From Rhodospirillaceae bacterium (GTDB taxonomy: Bacteria; Pseudomonadota; Alphaproteobacteria; Rhodospirillales; Casp-alpha2), in NCBI GenBank assembly GCA_018665815.1, contig JABJBP010000150.1, positions 1 to 38,442 of the forward strand: a stretch of 38,442 bases of DNA, read 5' to 3'. Positions 7,365-15,712 of the stretch are shown one piece after another. A program made the translations under genes and the position numbers. A model generated the notes under the pieces. It was not told the origin of the DNA, did no database searches, and saw nothing but the letters and a program-made list of their open reading frames with translations. Positions within the stretch are counted from its first letter, which is position 1, and every line of letters begins with the position of its first letter.

Positions 7365-8092
7365 CCGAAAAGCTGGAAACCGACCGCGTGGATTTGACGG
7401 TATTGGGTGGCATGCCGCCCGATATCGCGCCGGACCTGGCGGTCGAAACCGGTGTGTCGCCCATATCATCATCGCCCATTGCAACGCCTATCGTGCGGCT
7501 TGGCATGCTGAACCATCTTGTTGACGCCGCCAACCTGATTACCCTTTTCGGCCTGGCGCTGGCGTTCCTTGCATGCTGGGCGGTTTTGACCGGACAGCCG
7601 GCGGTGGCCTTGGCCTTGGCCGCGCTGGCCATCGTCATCGACAATGTGGACGGATGGATGGCCCGGCGGACGCTAAATCGAAATCCGGCATTTGAACATT
7701 TCGGCAAACATCTGGACTGTTATGCGGACTTCATCTGCAAAGGCGTATTCCCTGTACTTTATCTTTTGACGGCGACCGATATGCAGATTGCATCTTTGCC
7801 GGTGGCGTTGATTTATCTCGCCGCCATCGCGGTGCGATATTGCTACGAGTTCGTGCCGGATCGGGGCCATATCGGTCTGTCGCCGGATTATGTGATCGCC
7901 TTTCTTTGTCTGTTGCAATTGGCGGCGCCACACATGGGTTCGGCGTTCATCCCGACCCTCATGGCTAGCCTGGTGGGGTTCGCCGCGCTCGCCGTCGCAC
8001 CTTTCCCTTCGCCAAAGCTGAAGGGTGGCGCGATTGTCGGTTTTTGTATTTTCCTTCTGGTTTTAGCGGCGGTGCTTTTGACCGTCAGTTAA
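7361..8092 (+). CDS. CDP-alcohol phosphatidyltransferase family membrane protein (PssA-like)
   Basis: This integral membrane enzyme family joins a CDP-diacylglycerol-type donor to an alcohol to make phospholipids. The catalytic signature reads DNVDGWMAR, then 12 residues, then G, three residues, D, three residues, D (GKHLDCYAD). All four aspartates and the AR pair are present. The spacing between AR and G is 12, whereas the classical pattern has 8. About six hydrophobic segments follow the family layout. The frame is open far upstream. I chose the GTG at 7361 because it overlaps the stop of a small frame, but the ATG at 7505 starts just before the first helix and is equally plausible. Similarity suggests a phosphatidylserine-synthase-like substrate, not proven. 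Confidence 0.78.
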   Translation: MTEKLETDRVDLTVLGGMPPDIAPDLAVETGVSPISSSPIATPIVRLGMLNHLVDAANLITLFGLALAFLACWAVLTGQPAVALALAALAIVIDNVDGWMARRTLNRNPAFEHFGKHLDCYADFICKGVFPVLYLLTATDMQIASLPVALIYLAAIAVRYCYEFVPDRGHIGLSPDYVIAFLCLLQLAAPHMGSAFIPTLMASLVGFAALAVAPFPSPKLKGGAIVGFCIFLLVLAAVLLTVS

Positions 8093-8126
8093 TGGATAAA
8101 CGAGGGTTACACTTACGTGTCCCCAT

Positions 8127-9140
8127 TCAAGTCCCGTCCAAAAACGCCTTCAGGTCATCCGCCCAAAGCGCCGCGTCAATCGTCGGCCCGGCGTGGCCGT
8201 AGGCGCTGTCGAGTTCCAAAAACACCGCATCAACGCCGTGGCTTTTGAGAAGCTCAACCGTTGGCGCGCCTAGGGATACCGGGACAACGCTGTCGGTGTT
8301 GCACAAGACGTTCAACAAGGGCGCCTTGATGACGGCGGCGTCCGCGATCGACCCGATGCCGGCTTCGGCGAGCTTGATCAGGACATTGGCGTCAAAATGC
8401 CCGGCCCAGTCCATGGCTTGGGCTGTGATCATCTGGGCGCGCAAGGCCGCGTCATCGACAGTGTCTTCCAGGTGTTTACCGATGCCGTAATTTTTGAGTG
8501 TCTCGGTACGAATTACCACCAACTTATCAAAGACACCACTGTCGCGTTCGTTGTCGAAATAGTGGCCGCCCTTCCAGCCCGGACACTCAGCGAACCGGGC
8601 GCGGAGCGCGTCGATATCGGCGGTAGTGGTCTTGCGCTCAATAACGCCGGCAATAGGCACCAAGGCGCGCATGCGATCCGGGTATGTAGCGCCCCAAAGA
8701 TAAGTCAGGTGGCCGCCGTAGGAATAGCCCATCACGGCTTTCAATTGGTTGATGCCCAGGTGATCGATCAAGGCGTGCTGGGCGGCGATCATGTCTTTTG
8801 TCGAATAGAGCGGAAAATCCGGGCCGTAGGGCACGCCGATGGCCGGGTTGATGCTGGCCGGGCCGGTGGACCCAAACGCCGAGCCCAGCATGTTTGAACA
8901 GACAACGAAGGTGTTGTCCGTATCGACGGCCTTCCCCGGCCCCATCAAATTCTTGAACCAACCGCCGTCATCGCCGGCGTGCGGATGGCTGGTGTAGCCG
9001 TGGCACAACAAGATTGCATTGGAGCCCTCGGCATTGAGCGTACCGAAGGTTTCATAAGCAAGGGTGAGTTCCGCGAGTTCGGCACCGCTACTGAGCGCAA
9101 CATTGTATCGGGTGAAAGTTTCTGACGTCGACAGCAGCAT
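8127..9140 (-). CDS. Alpha/beta hydrolase, homoserine O-acetyltransferase (MetX)-like
   Basis: This 337-residue alpha/beta-hydrolase has the MetX core: GPGKAVDTDNTFVVCSN (about 67-83), GSTGPASINP (90-99) and the nucleophile elbow GYSYGG with S140. D283 (NTDSVVP) and H316 (YGHAGP) complete the triad at the expected places. MetX transfers acetyl from acetyl-CoA to homoserine in methionine synthesis, but many relatives are hydrolases or act on other acceptors. The elbow here is GYSYGG instead of the usual GGSxGG, and no methionine gene is adjacent. The ATG at 9140 is preceded by AAAGG and a plausible promoter. I call it MetX-like without assigning the reaction. Confidence 0.8.
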   Translation of the reverse strand: MLLSTSETFTRYNVALSSGAELAELTLAYETFGTLNAEGSNAILLCHGYTSHPHAGDDGGWFKNLMGPGKAVDTDNTFVVCSNMLGSAFGSTGPASINPAIGVPYGPDFPLYSTKDMIAAQHALIDHLGINQLKAVMGYSYGGHLTYLWGATYPDRMRALVPIAGVIERKTTTADIDALRARFAECPGWKGGHYFDNERDSGVFDKLVVIRTETLKNYGIGKHLEDTVDDAALRAQMITAQAMDWAGHFDANVLIKLAEAGIGSIADAAVIKAPLLNVLCNTDSVVPVSLGAPTVELLKSHGVDAVFLELDSAYGHAGPTIDAALWADDLKAFLDGT

Positions 9141-9172
9141 AACGGGTGCCTTTGGATCAATAGATTTGAGGC

Positions 9173-9202
9173 ATTCTAGCTGCGATGTGGCGCTCCAGAC
9201 AA
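9173..9202 (-). promoter_or_regulatory. Promoter candidate for the MetX-like gene
   Basis: On the minus strand TTGTCT (9197-9202) and TAGAAT (9173-9178) are separated by 18 bp, which would start a transcript about 26 bases before the ATG at 9140. Confidence 0.4.
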
Positions 9203-9377
9203 TGCTAGGGGGTACGGCGAGGATGACACGGTCTCAAAAACCATGAACTTTGGCCGACTGGTGTCACTTAACGCAAGATTCATATTGTGTATTAGCAATA
9301 GTGAATTTGGCCTTCTCGGCAATGCGCTGGGGTCATATGATTGTATTACGGTAACCAAAAACATAGAGGTTTTGCGA

Positions 9378-10623
9378 ATGATGAACATTTAGTGAACACG
9401 CGCTATCGCCGGCGCGGCCTTAGCGGCGGCACTCCTGGCCGCTCCTGCGGCGGAAACCAAACAGATCAAGATGTGTTTCAAGACGGGCAACGGGAAAAAC
9501 TATTTGGCTGTCAATCCGTCCAGCGGATTTCTTGATGCGAAAAGCAAATCATGTGCCGGCAACGCGGTCTTTTCGGTGGACTATTTCACCTTGAACAAGA
9601 ACGCTCCGCCGCGCATTGGGCCGCTCATTGTCATCCGCGCTGCGAACGGCAAGTATGTGCGGTTTTATGGCCGTACGCTGCGCGCCGTCGCTCCGCGCAT
9701 TCGCCCCAATGACCGTTTTTATATGTTTTCGGCCCGCCCATCACACGGTGGCATTCGCGGCGGTGCGGTAATGGCGCCCGGTATGCGGGTCAATCTCTAT
9801 CCGATGACGGCCGGATCCAGTTGATGACGGCGACACAAAAAGGCGGCGGCAGTCGCGTTTTAAATCTCCGCCGCGCCACCCCGCGCCACCCGGTATTTTT
9901 CTACACACTGACGGCAGCGGGCGCGAAAACGAAACCGAATCAAAAGCCTAAACCCTCCGCCTTCCGCCCCAATCATAACTGGGTGAAGATGACCGGTCAT
10001 GCCACCGATGCAGGGGCCAGTGCGGACGGCGCGCTTTAGGTCGTCGGCACCAACAAACAGGCTTATGAATGGGTTAAAGGCAAATGGATCAAACGCCCCG
10101 GCACACCGCCCTTGAAGCGCATTGATGTACGCAATCGCCATGAGATTTGGGCGGTCGCGGAAAACATGCAGATCTGGCGGACAACGCAGGGCAAATGGCG
10201 CCAGATGCCATCGTTCGGTCGCGATATCGGCGTCGCGGCAGACGGCACAGTCACCATGATCGGCCCCGACAATGCGCCCTATCGCTGGGACGGCAAGGGC
10301 AATTGGCGGCGCCTGCCGGGTTCCGGCCAAGCGCACCTTGATGCCGGGCCGAAAGGCACGTTCTGGATTGTCGGCCATAATCAGCAAATTTGGAACTGGA
10401 ACGGCAAGGCCTGGAGCCGGGTCAAAGGTCCGAAGGCACGCGACATCGGCGTCGGCCCAAAGGCCGCGTGTTCATCACCGGTATGGACGGCAAGGGTTAT
10501 GTCATGACGGGCCCCAACAAATGGGCCGTCAACCCGAAATCCGGCGGCCAGATGTCGGTCACTGTGCTCAACGGCATGCCGCTGATTACAAACAGCAACA
10601 CCGAAATCTGGCGCGGAAAATAA
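9378..10623 (+). pseudogene. Broken gene for a secreted beta-trefoil plus tectonin-type beta-propeller protein
   Basis: An ATG at 9378 with AGAGG 8 bases upstream opens MMNI, then hits TAG and TGA (9390-9395). The same frame then continues through a clear signal peptide (AIAGAALAAALLAAPAAET) into about 110 residues resembling a fascin-like beta-trefoil (IVIRAANGKYVRFYG, LRAVAPRIRPNDRF), ending at 9824. In a second frame, from about 9850, comes a beta-propeller of tectonin-like blades with recurring D-I-G-V and W-R/W-K patterns (RDIGVAADGTV, YRWDGKGNWRRLPG, IWNWNGKAWSRVKG). This is interrupted by TAG at 10037-10039, and a frameshift near 10460 moves the last blade (RVFITGMDGKGYVM to EIWRGK) into a third frame, ending at 10623. 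Such proteins bind carbohydrate or lipid surfaces. With at least four lesions it is most likely non-functional. Confidence 0.7.
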
Positions 10624-10637
10624 ACGTACGGGAAGGG

Positions 10638-10665
10638 ACCATCGGGGCTTCTCGGCCCCGGTGGT
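10638..10665 (+). terminator. Strong GC hairpin after the broken propeller gene
   Basis: An 11-bp stem (one G-T pair) with a six-base loop, built on CGGGGC and GCCCCG, lies 14 bases after the stop at 10623. No T-run follows, so intrinsic termination is plausible but not standard. Confidence 0.4.
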
Positions 10666-10828
10666 CGGCCTAGCATATATAACCGTTTCCTCATAAGCAC
10701 ATGTCCTCTTAAGCAAACTGGCCTCTATCGGCACGATGCAAAATCCGCTAAAATGTTCATCGCCTGCCCGAAGCGGTTCACCGCCCGGGTGAATATCGGT
10801 CTCACGCATCTGCAAAGAGGAGACACCG

Positions 10829-11635
10829 ATGCGCGTTTTTCTCATGGCCGGCATGACCGCCGGAATTTTGCTATCCACCCTCAGTTCACCGGCCCTCGCC
10901 GCGCCGCAAATCCTGGCCGCGCTGCCAAACGGCGTCGGCGTGCCGTTTACTTGCGCCGAAGGCCAGTGCCAGGCTGATCTTTCCACCTATTGCCTACAGC
11001 AAAAGCGCCCGGCGCCGAGTCACGGCACAGTCTATACCCCGGCCGCCGCCGGTGATTTCGCCTTGGATATCAGAACCCCCAAAGGCACACGCACTGTCGC
11101 CGCTGCCGATCATGTGCGGTTTGTTGAAAGCCGGGGCTTCATGGCCGTCACCGCGGTCATTGCTCAAGGTGAGCTTAAAAAGCTCGGCGGATTGGATGCA
11201 GTGATCCGGGTCGGCAAGTCGGCATCGCTGTTGCCCGAACCCGTCCCCTATGACCCGAACCCGCTGACCGAGAAAGAAATCGCCTACGTCACCAAATGGC
11301 GCCGCGAACAAGGTGCTGAGATGGTCGACAAAATGCCGAAGGCGAAAGCCGCCCAGGTCTTGGCGTCGATCGCCGGACGGATGCCGCAATCGGGGACCGT
11401 CGCACCGCACACGCTAAACCAAATTTGGGAACAGGCTATTGGTGATGAGATGCAAGGCGTGCCGGCCACCCAGGCCGTCCCGGGCCTGCAGCGCGCACGG
11501 ATGGAGTTTAAAACCTGCCAGGAAGGCCCGGCGCGGTATTCCTTCGGCGGAATCCGGCGCTGCCTGGAATACCGCCACGATGACATAATCCGTGATCTGA
11601 ATATCGATTACTGGAAATCGTCGCCCGGCAGCTAA
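10829..11635 (+). CDS. Secreted protein of unknown function
   Basis: This 268-residue protein begins with a typical signal peptide (MRVFLMAGMTAGILLSTLSSPALAAP) cleaved after ALA. The start is supported by GAGGAG 7 bases upstream. The mature part has six cysteines: C43, C48 and C56 near the N-terminus (TCAEGQCQADLSTYC) and CLQQ, TCQEG and RRCLEY elsewhere suggest disulfides. It has two lysine-rich segments in the middle. I do not recognise the family. It stands alone between the broken propeller gene, which was also secreted, and a strong terminator, so it is a single-gene transcript or the last gene of that unit. Confidence 0.75.
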   Translation: MRVFLMAGMTAGILLSTLSSPALAAPQILAALPNGVGVPFTCAEGQCQADLSTYCLQQKRPAPSHGTVYTPAAAGDFALDIRTPKGTRTVAAADHVRFVESRGFMAVTAVIAQGELKKLGGLDAVIRVGKSASLLPEPVPYDPNPLTEKEIAYVTKWRREQGAEMVDKMPKAKAAQVLASIAGRMPQSGTVAPHTLNQIWEQAIGDEMQGVPATQAVPGLQRARMEFKTCQEGPARYSFGGIRRCLEYRHDDIIRDLNIDYWKSSPGS

Positions 11636-11653
11636 TACCCTTAGTGCATTCTG

Positions 11654-11687
11654 AACGCCGCCGCGGGCACCCTTTCGCGGCGGCGTT
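11654..11687 (+). terminator. Rho-independent terminator after the secreted protein gene
   Basis: A perfect 12-bp stem (AACGCCGCCGCG and its complement) with a ten-base loop ends in TTTC, 18 bases after the stop at 11635. Confidence 0.75.
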
Positions 11688-11802
11688 TCAATGCGTGAAC
11701 AGTTCGTTAGGGGTAGATTGCGGCAACCTTCTGGCATCTCTATAAAAATTGAGTCTGATCAAACGCGCGCCTAGTCAATCGCGCCCAAGGAGTGCCGAGC
11801 CC

Positions 11803-12981
11803 ATGAGTTACGCCGAGCCCTACAAAGGTCTAAAGATTCTGGACGTCTCGCAGGGTTTCGCCGGGCCCTATTGCATCGCGCTATTTTCGCTTTACGGCGC
11901 CGAGGTGACCAAGGTCGAACCCATCGACGGCGACTGGATTCGGGGCATCGGCAAGACTTTCGGCCAACAAACACCATTGGCCTTGGTGGCCAACCCGCAC
12001 AAACGATCCATCGCGCTGAACATGAAATCCGAAGAAGCGCTGGAAATTGTTTTGAAACTGGCGAAAGACGCCGACGTGTTCATGGAGAGCTTCCGCCCCG
12101 GTGTCGCCGAGCGTCTAGGCATCGGTTTTGAAGACATCAAGGCCGTCAATCCAAAGATCATTTACGGCTCCGTCAGTGGCTTCGGCCAAACCGGGCCTTA
12201 CGCCAAGCGACCAGGATCGGATACCGTGTTGCAATCTTTTTCGGGACTGGTGGCGGTCAACAAAGGCAACGACGGGGTGCCGCACCGAGTCGGCATGCTG
12301 GTTCCCGATACGGTCACCGGCGTCTACGCCCACCAGGCCATCGCCGCCGCCATCGCCGGGCGCGGCGATGAGGCCGAAGGCATTCACCTGGACCTCAGTC
12401 TGGCCCAAAGCATGGGCGCCTTCCTGGCGCCAAAGATCATCGAGCGTTACTTGGAAGGCGGCGAGCCGCGTATCCTCAACGCGCCGGCTGGCAGTTATGC
12501 GACCAGCGACGGCTACGTCGGCATGGCGCTGGTCAAGGAACAGCAATACCGCGATATCTGCATCGCCATGGAAATTCCCGACGCCGGAGATGATCCGCGC
12601 TTTGCCGATTTTGATCTGCGCGCTGCCAACTTCGATGCGCTGAAGGAAATTTTCGACAAACGCTTCAAGGAGCGCACCACCGCCGAATGGGTACAGGTGT
12701 TCCGCGACAACGACATCCTAGGCGACAGGATCAACAATTTCGACGAATGGCTGGCCGACGAGCAGACGCAGACCATGGATATGGCGCCGGACGTCGAACA
12801 GCCCGGCCTCGGCGCGTTTCCTTTCCCAACCGTACCCGGCACGACGCCGCGCGACGCCGAAGGCGAACGCCCGTTCCCAGAAATCGGTGAGCACGGCCGC
12901 GATATCCTGACCAAGTTGGGCTACGACGATGCGGCCATGCAAGCCCTGGTCGATGCCGGCGTCACCGCCTTTCCCGATTGA
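11803..12981 (+). CDS. Class III CoA-transferase (CaiB/BaiF family)
   Basis: This 392-residue protein is a class III CoA-transferase, which moves CoA between carboxylic acids through an aspartyl-CoA thioester; some relatives are alpha-methylacyl-CoA racemases. The N-terminal GLKILDVSQGFAGPYC and the GYGAEVTKVE-like segment (YGAEVTKVEP, 31-40) are typical, and the catalytic aspartate is D169 in VPDTVTGVYAH, the same number as in formyl-CoA transferase. The start at 11803 has AAGGAG about 9 bases upstream; an in-frame TTG/GTG-type start further up lacks this. It is the first gene of an acyl-CoA gene set (isomerase and two SDRs downstream, same strand), so it probably activates the acid that the set degrades. 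The acid is unknown. Confidence 0.88.
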   Translation: MSYAEPYKGLKILDVSQGFAGPYCIALFSLYGAEVTKVEPIDGDWIRGIGKTFGQQTPLALVANPHKRSIALNMKSEEALEIVLKLAKDADVFMESFRPGVAERLGIGFEDIKAVNPKIIYGSVSGFGQTGPYAKRPGSDTVLQSFSGLVAVNKGNDGVPHRVGMLVPDTVTGVYAHQAIAAAIAGRGDEAEGIHLDLSLAQSMGAFLAPKIIERYLEGGEPRILNAPAGSYATSDGYVGMALVKEQQYRDICIAMEIPDAGDDPRFADFDLRAANFDALKEIFDKRFKERTTAEWVQVFRDNDILGDRINNFDEWLADEQTQTMDMAPDVEQPGLGAFPFPTVPGTTPRDAEGERPFPEIGEHGRDILTKLGYDDAAMQALVDAGVTAFPD

Positions 12982-13060
12982 CGGCAATTTCAGCGCCATC
13001 AGCTTGCACCCGAGACCTGATCAGGTACCCTAGGCGCCGTTGAGTTCAGGGAGCCCTTTG

Positions 13061-13879
13061 ATGACCATTACGCCCCCCAATCCATCCGTGCGCGTCGACG
13101 TCGATGGCGCCATCTGCCGCATCACGTTCGCGCGCCCGGAAAGCCTGAATGCCATCAATTTGGATGTCGTCGCGGCCCTGGATGGCGTGACCAGCGCGAT
13201 CCGAGTGGACGACACCATCCGCTGCGTGATCTTGAGCGGCGCCGGCGATCACTTCATGGCCGGCGGCGACATCAAACATTTCCAAGACCGCATCGCCGCC
13301 GTCCCCGACAAGGCGGCGCTGCGCGATGAGTTCGAGACCCTGTTGGACGATGTCCACAAGGTCATCACCAATATGCGCGCCATGCCGCAACCGATCATCG
13401 CCAGTGTGCGAGGTGCTGCAGCCGGTGCGGGGGTTAGCGTCATGCTGGCCTGCGATCTGGTGTTGGCATCAGACAATGCGTTTTTCACGTTGGCCTATTC
13501 ACATCTCGGCGCCAGCCCGGACGGCGGCTCGACCTTTCAGTTGCCGCGCACCGCGGGCATGAAGCGCGCCATGGAAATCGCGCTACTGGGCGACCGCTTC
13601 GACGCTGAGACGGCGGAACGCTACGGGCTGATCAACCGGGTTATCGCCGACGCGGATCTCGATGCCGAAACCGAAAAACTGGCCACTCGGCTGGCCGCAG
13701 GTCCGGCCCGTGCATACGCCCACACCAAGGCGCTGTTGAACGCCTCGCTGGGCAACACGCTGCAACAACAATTAGACGCGGAATCCGACAGCTTCGCCGA
13801 TTGCGTCACCGGCCCCGACTTCGCCGAGGGCGTCGCCGCCTTCAATGAAAAACGTAAGCCCGCGTTCAAGGGACAATAG
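13061..13879 (+). CDS. Enoyl-CoA hydratase/isomerase family protein, PaaG-like
   Basis: This 272-residue crotonase-fold protein has ARPESLNAIN near residue 24, the oxyanion-hole segment FMAGGDIKHF (65-74) and GAAAGAGVSVMLACDLVLAS. The two glutamates of hydratases are absent at their usual places (GVSVM for GCELA and YSHLGASPDGG for PEIxxGxxPGAGG). Instead D154 sits in SPDGG, as in PaaG-type isomerases, which shift double bonds or open epoxides in CoA esters. So isomerisation is more likely than hydration. The start at 13061 is preceded by AGGGAG with 7-base spacing. It lies 79 bases after the CoA-transferase and 33 bases before the first SDR, consistent with one operon. Confidence 0.86.
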   Translation: MTITPPNPSVRVDVDGAICRITFARPESLNAINLDVVAALDGVTSAIRVDDTIRCVILSGAGDHFMAGGDIKHFQDRIAAVPDKAALRDEFETLLDDVHKVITNMRAMPQPIIASVRGAAAGAGVSVMLACDLVLASDNAFFTLAYSHLGASPDGGSTFQLPRTAGMKRAMEIALLGDRFDAETAERYGLINRVIADADLDAETEKLATRLAAGPARAYAHTKALLNASLGNTLQQQLDAESDSFADCVTGPDFAEGVAAFNEKRKPAFKGQ

Positions 13880-13912
13880 AAACGGCAACCAATAGCCAAG
13901 GAGCACGAAAGC

Positions 13913-14671
13913 ATGAACGAGACAGAATCCCCCCTAGAGGGCAAGGTCGCCATCGTTACCGGCGGGGCCAGAAATATCGGCCGGTCGATCGCCAAGCGCC
14001 TCGCGTCCTACGGCGTGTCCGTTGTCGTCAACGCTGTGCAAGACCGTGAAGCCGCCGACGCCGTGGCCCACGAAATTTTCGAAGCCGGCGGCCGCGCCTT
14101 GGCCCACATCTGCGACATCACCGATGAAGACGCAGTGAATGAGATGGCGGAGACCGCCGTCAAAGCCTTCGGTTCGGTCGATATTCTGGTCTCCAATGCG
14201 TCAATCCGCGCCCAGAAACCTTTCCTGGAGATCGACACTGAAGAATGGCACCGGACCTTAGCCGTGCCCCTGGACGGCGCATTTTTTTGCGCGCGTGCCT
14301 GCGCGCCGCACATGATCAAAAACAAGTGGGGCCGGATCATTACGATCGGCGGCATCTCGGCCTACATCGGCACCGCCAATCGGGTCGGGCTTTTGGCGGC
14401 GAAATCCGGCCTTGTCGGTTTAACGCGGGGTTTGGCGGTCGAGTTGGCAGATCATGGGATCACCTGCAATGTCGTCTCGCCCGGCCATATCAACACGGTC
14501 CGCCCCGGCACCGCCGGTGCCCGACCGCCCATGAAGGTCGAGCCGCCGATCAAGCGCTTCGGTCATGTCGAGGAGATTGCCGGCATGGTCCATTACCTGT
14601 GCCTGCCGGAAGCTGCCTACATCACCGGCCAGACCATGCACATCAATGGCGGCCTCTATTACGGGGTCTGA
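13913..14671 (+). CDS. SDR-fold protein without the catalytic tyrosine (first of pair)
   Basis: This 252-residue protein has the short-chain dehydrogenase fold with the nucleotide motif TGGARNIG (about 17-24) and the C-terminal ITGQTMHINGG typical of FabG-like members. The catalytic tetrad is eroded. The YxxxK tyrosine is leucine (LLAAK), the asparagine of the usual VNL segment is proline (AVPLDG), and the NNAG motif is SNAS. The lysine remains. Thus it may bind NAD(P) or a CoA ester without standard carbonyl reduction, or use other residues. An SDR subgroup with such replacements exists in Alphaproteobacteria, as I recall. AAGGAG precedes the ATG. The next gene, read 7 bases after its stop, is a paralogue with the same defects. 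Confidence 0.85.
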   Translation: MNETESPLEGKVAIVTGGARNIGRSIAKRLASYGVSVVVNAVQDREAADAVAHEIFEAGGRALAHICDITDEDAVNEMAETAVKAFGSVDILVSNASIRAQKPFLEIDTEEWHRTLAVPLDGAFFCARACAPHMIKNKWGRIITIGGISAYIGTANRVGLLAAKSGLVGLTRGLAVELADHGITCNVVSPGHINTVRPGTAGARPPMKVEPPIKRFGHVEEIAGMVHYLCLPEAAYITGQTMHINGGLYYGV

Positions 14672-14678
14672 GTACGCC

Positions 14679-15452
14679 ATGGAGGACCGTGCCAAACCTT
14701 TGGCAGGGCGTGCCGCCCTGATAACAGGTTCGTCGCGCAATATTGGCCGGGCAACGGCACTGGCACTTGCCGGCGACGGTGCGGATATCCTCATTCACGG
14801 CCAGGCCGATGCGGAGGCAGCAGAACAAACCGCCCAAGATATACGGTCACTTGGCGTCCGCGCCGCTGTGCATCTTGTCGATATCACCGACCCTGATGCC
14901 CCGGAAAGATTGACCAACGCGGCCATGACGGCATTCGGACGGATCGACATTGTCGTCTGCAATGCCGCCATCCGACGCCAGAATCCGTTTTTGGACATTC
15001 CTCTTGAAGAATTCCGCGAGGTTATTAGCACTGATCTCGAAGCCCCGTTCCGGCTTTTACAGACAGCCTTGCCGATGATCATCGAGGCCAATAAACGAGA
15101 TACCTACGGCGGGCGGGTAATCACGCTCGGCGGCACCAGCGCCTATGTGCAAACCCAAGAGCGCGCCCATGTAGTCGCCGCGAAAATGGGATTACTGGGG
15201 ATTACCCGGACCATCGCCACTGAATTCGGCGCCTTGGGGATCACCGCCAACATGGTCGCACCCGGCCATGTCGATACATCACGCGGCACGTCGGCGGGCA
15301 AACGCTCCGCCAGCGGGTCTCACCGGTTGATGGAACGGTTTGCCGATGTCAGCGAGATCGCCGGCATGATCCGCCACCTGTGTGGGCCGGACGGCGCCTA
15401 TATTTCCGGCCAGTGCATTCACATCGACGGCGGCACCTACTTCGGCACCTGA
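14679..15452 (+). CDS. SDR-fold protein without the catalytic tyrosine (second of pair)
   Basis: This 257-residue paralogue starts at 14679, 7 bases after the preceding stop; its ribosome binding site is weak, which fits translational coupling. The nucleotide motif TGSSRNIG and the C-terminal ISGQCIHIDGG are intact. The usual tyrosine is valine (VVAAK) and the tetrad asparagine is aspartate (STDLEA). NAAIRRQNPFLDI parallels NASIRAQKPFLEI in the first SDR, showing that the two arose by duplication. They may form a hetero-oligomer. It is the last intact gene of the acyl-CoA set before a region of broken genes. Confidence 0.84.
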   Translation: MEDRAKPLAGRAALITGSSRNIGRATALALAGDGADILIHGQADAEAAEQTAQDIRSLGVRAAVHLVDITDPDAPERLTNAAMTAFGRIDIVVCNAAIRRQNPFLDIPLEEFREVISTDLEAPFRLLQTALPMIIEANKRDTYGGRVITLGGTSAYVQTQERAHVVAAKMGLLGITRTIATEFGALGITANMVAPGHVDTSRGTSAGKRSASGSHRLMERFADVSEIAGMIRHLCGPDGAYISGQCIHIDGGTYFGT

Positions 15453-15460
15453 TCGCCGAT

Positions 15461-15508
15461 CTCAGTTCCAGGCTCAGCTCCAGGCTCAGCTCCAGGTTCA
15501 GCTCCAGG
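15461..15508. repeat. 12-bp tandem repeat, three full copies plus partial
   Basis: CAGGCTCAGCTC occurs at 15469-15480 and 15481-15492, with a one-base variant (CAGGTTCAGCTC) at 15493-15504 and partial copies at both edges. It lies just after the second SDR stop and runs into the stop codon of the minus-strand oxidoreductase fragment. Confidence 0.85.
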
Positions 15509-15712
15509 GAAACCGGCTGTTTGAAGTCGGGTGCACCTTGCCCTCGGTAAATCGCGACAATCGGAACGGCTCCATCAATGCCGATGGCCCGTCGGTAATT
15601 TCCTCGGCCACCAATTTGCCGACACCCAGCATCTTGAAACCATGATTGGAATCGGCGATCACGTAGCGGTTTTGATGGAACACATCGAAGACCGGGAAAC
15701 TATCGGGCGTGA
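15498..15712 (-). pseudogene. C-terminal fragment of an FAD-dependent oxidoreductase (DAO family)
   Basis: About 70 residues in one minus frame match the C-terminus of DAO-type (sarcosine/amino-acid oxidase-like) flavoproteins: FTPDSFPVFDV, then IADSNHGFKMLGVGKLVAEEI, then LEPFR-like MEPFRLSRF and a natural end at FPWS. The NHGFK-GVGKL pattern is the family's last FAD-contacting loop. The missing 300 or so N-terminal residues, including the Rossmann motif, are replaced abruptly by a DUF1538 gene fragment in a different frame, so the upstream edge near 15712 is a rearrangement junction. The fragment cannot be functional alone. Confidence 0.65.

Noticed and set aside
9341-9535. Plus-strand open frame covering the start of the propeller gene
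   Set aside because: It reads a different frame through the obvious signal peptide and gives no recognisable protein.
9390-10039. Stop-codon readthrough or recoding in the propeller gene
   Set aside because: TAG, TGA and TAG interruptions occur together with at least two frameshifts, so ordinary gene decay is simpler than recoding.
13061-13879. Calling the crotonase-fold gene an enoyl-CoA hydratase
   Set aside because: Both hydratase glutamates are missing; the aspartate in SPDGG fits a PaaG-type isomerase better.
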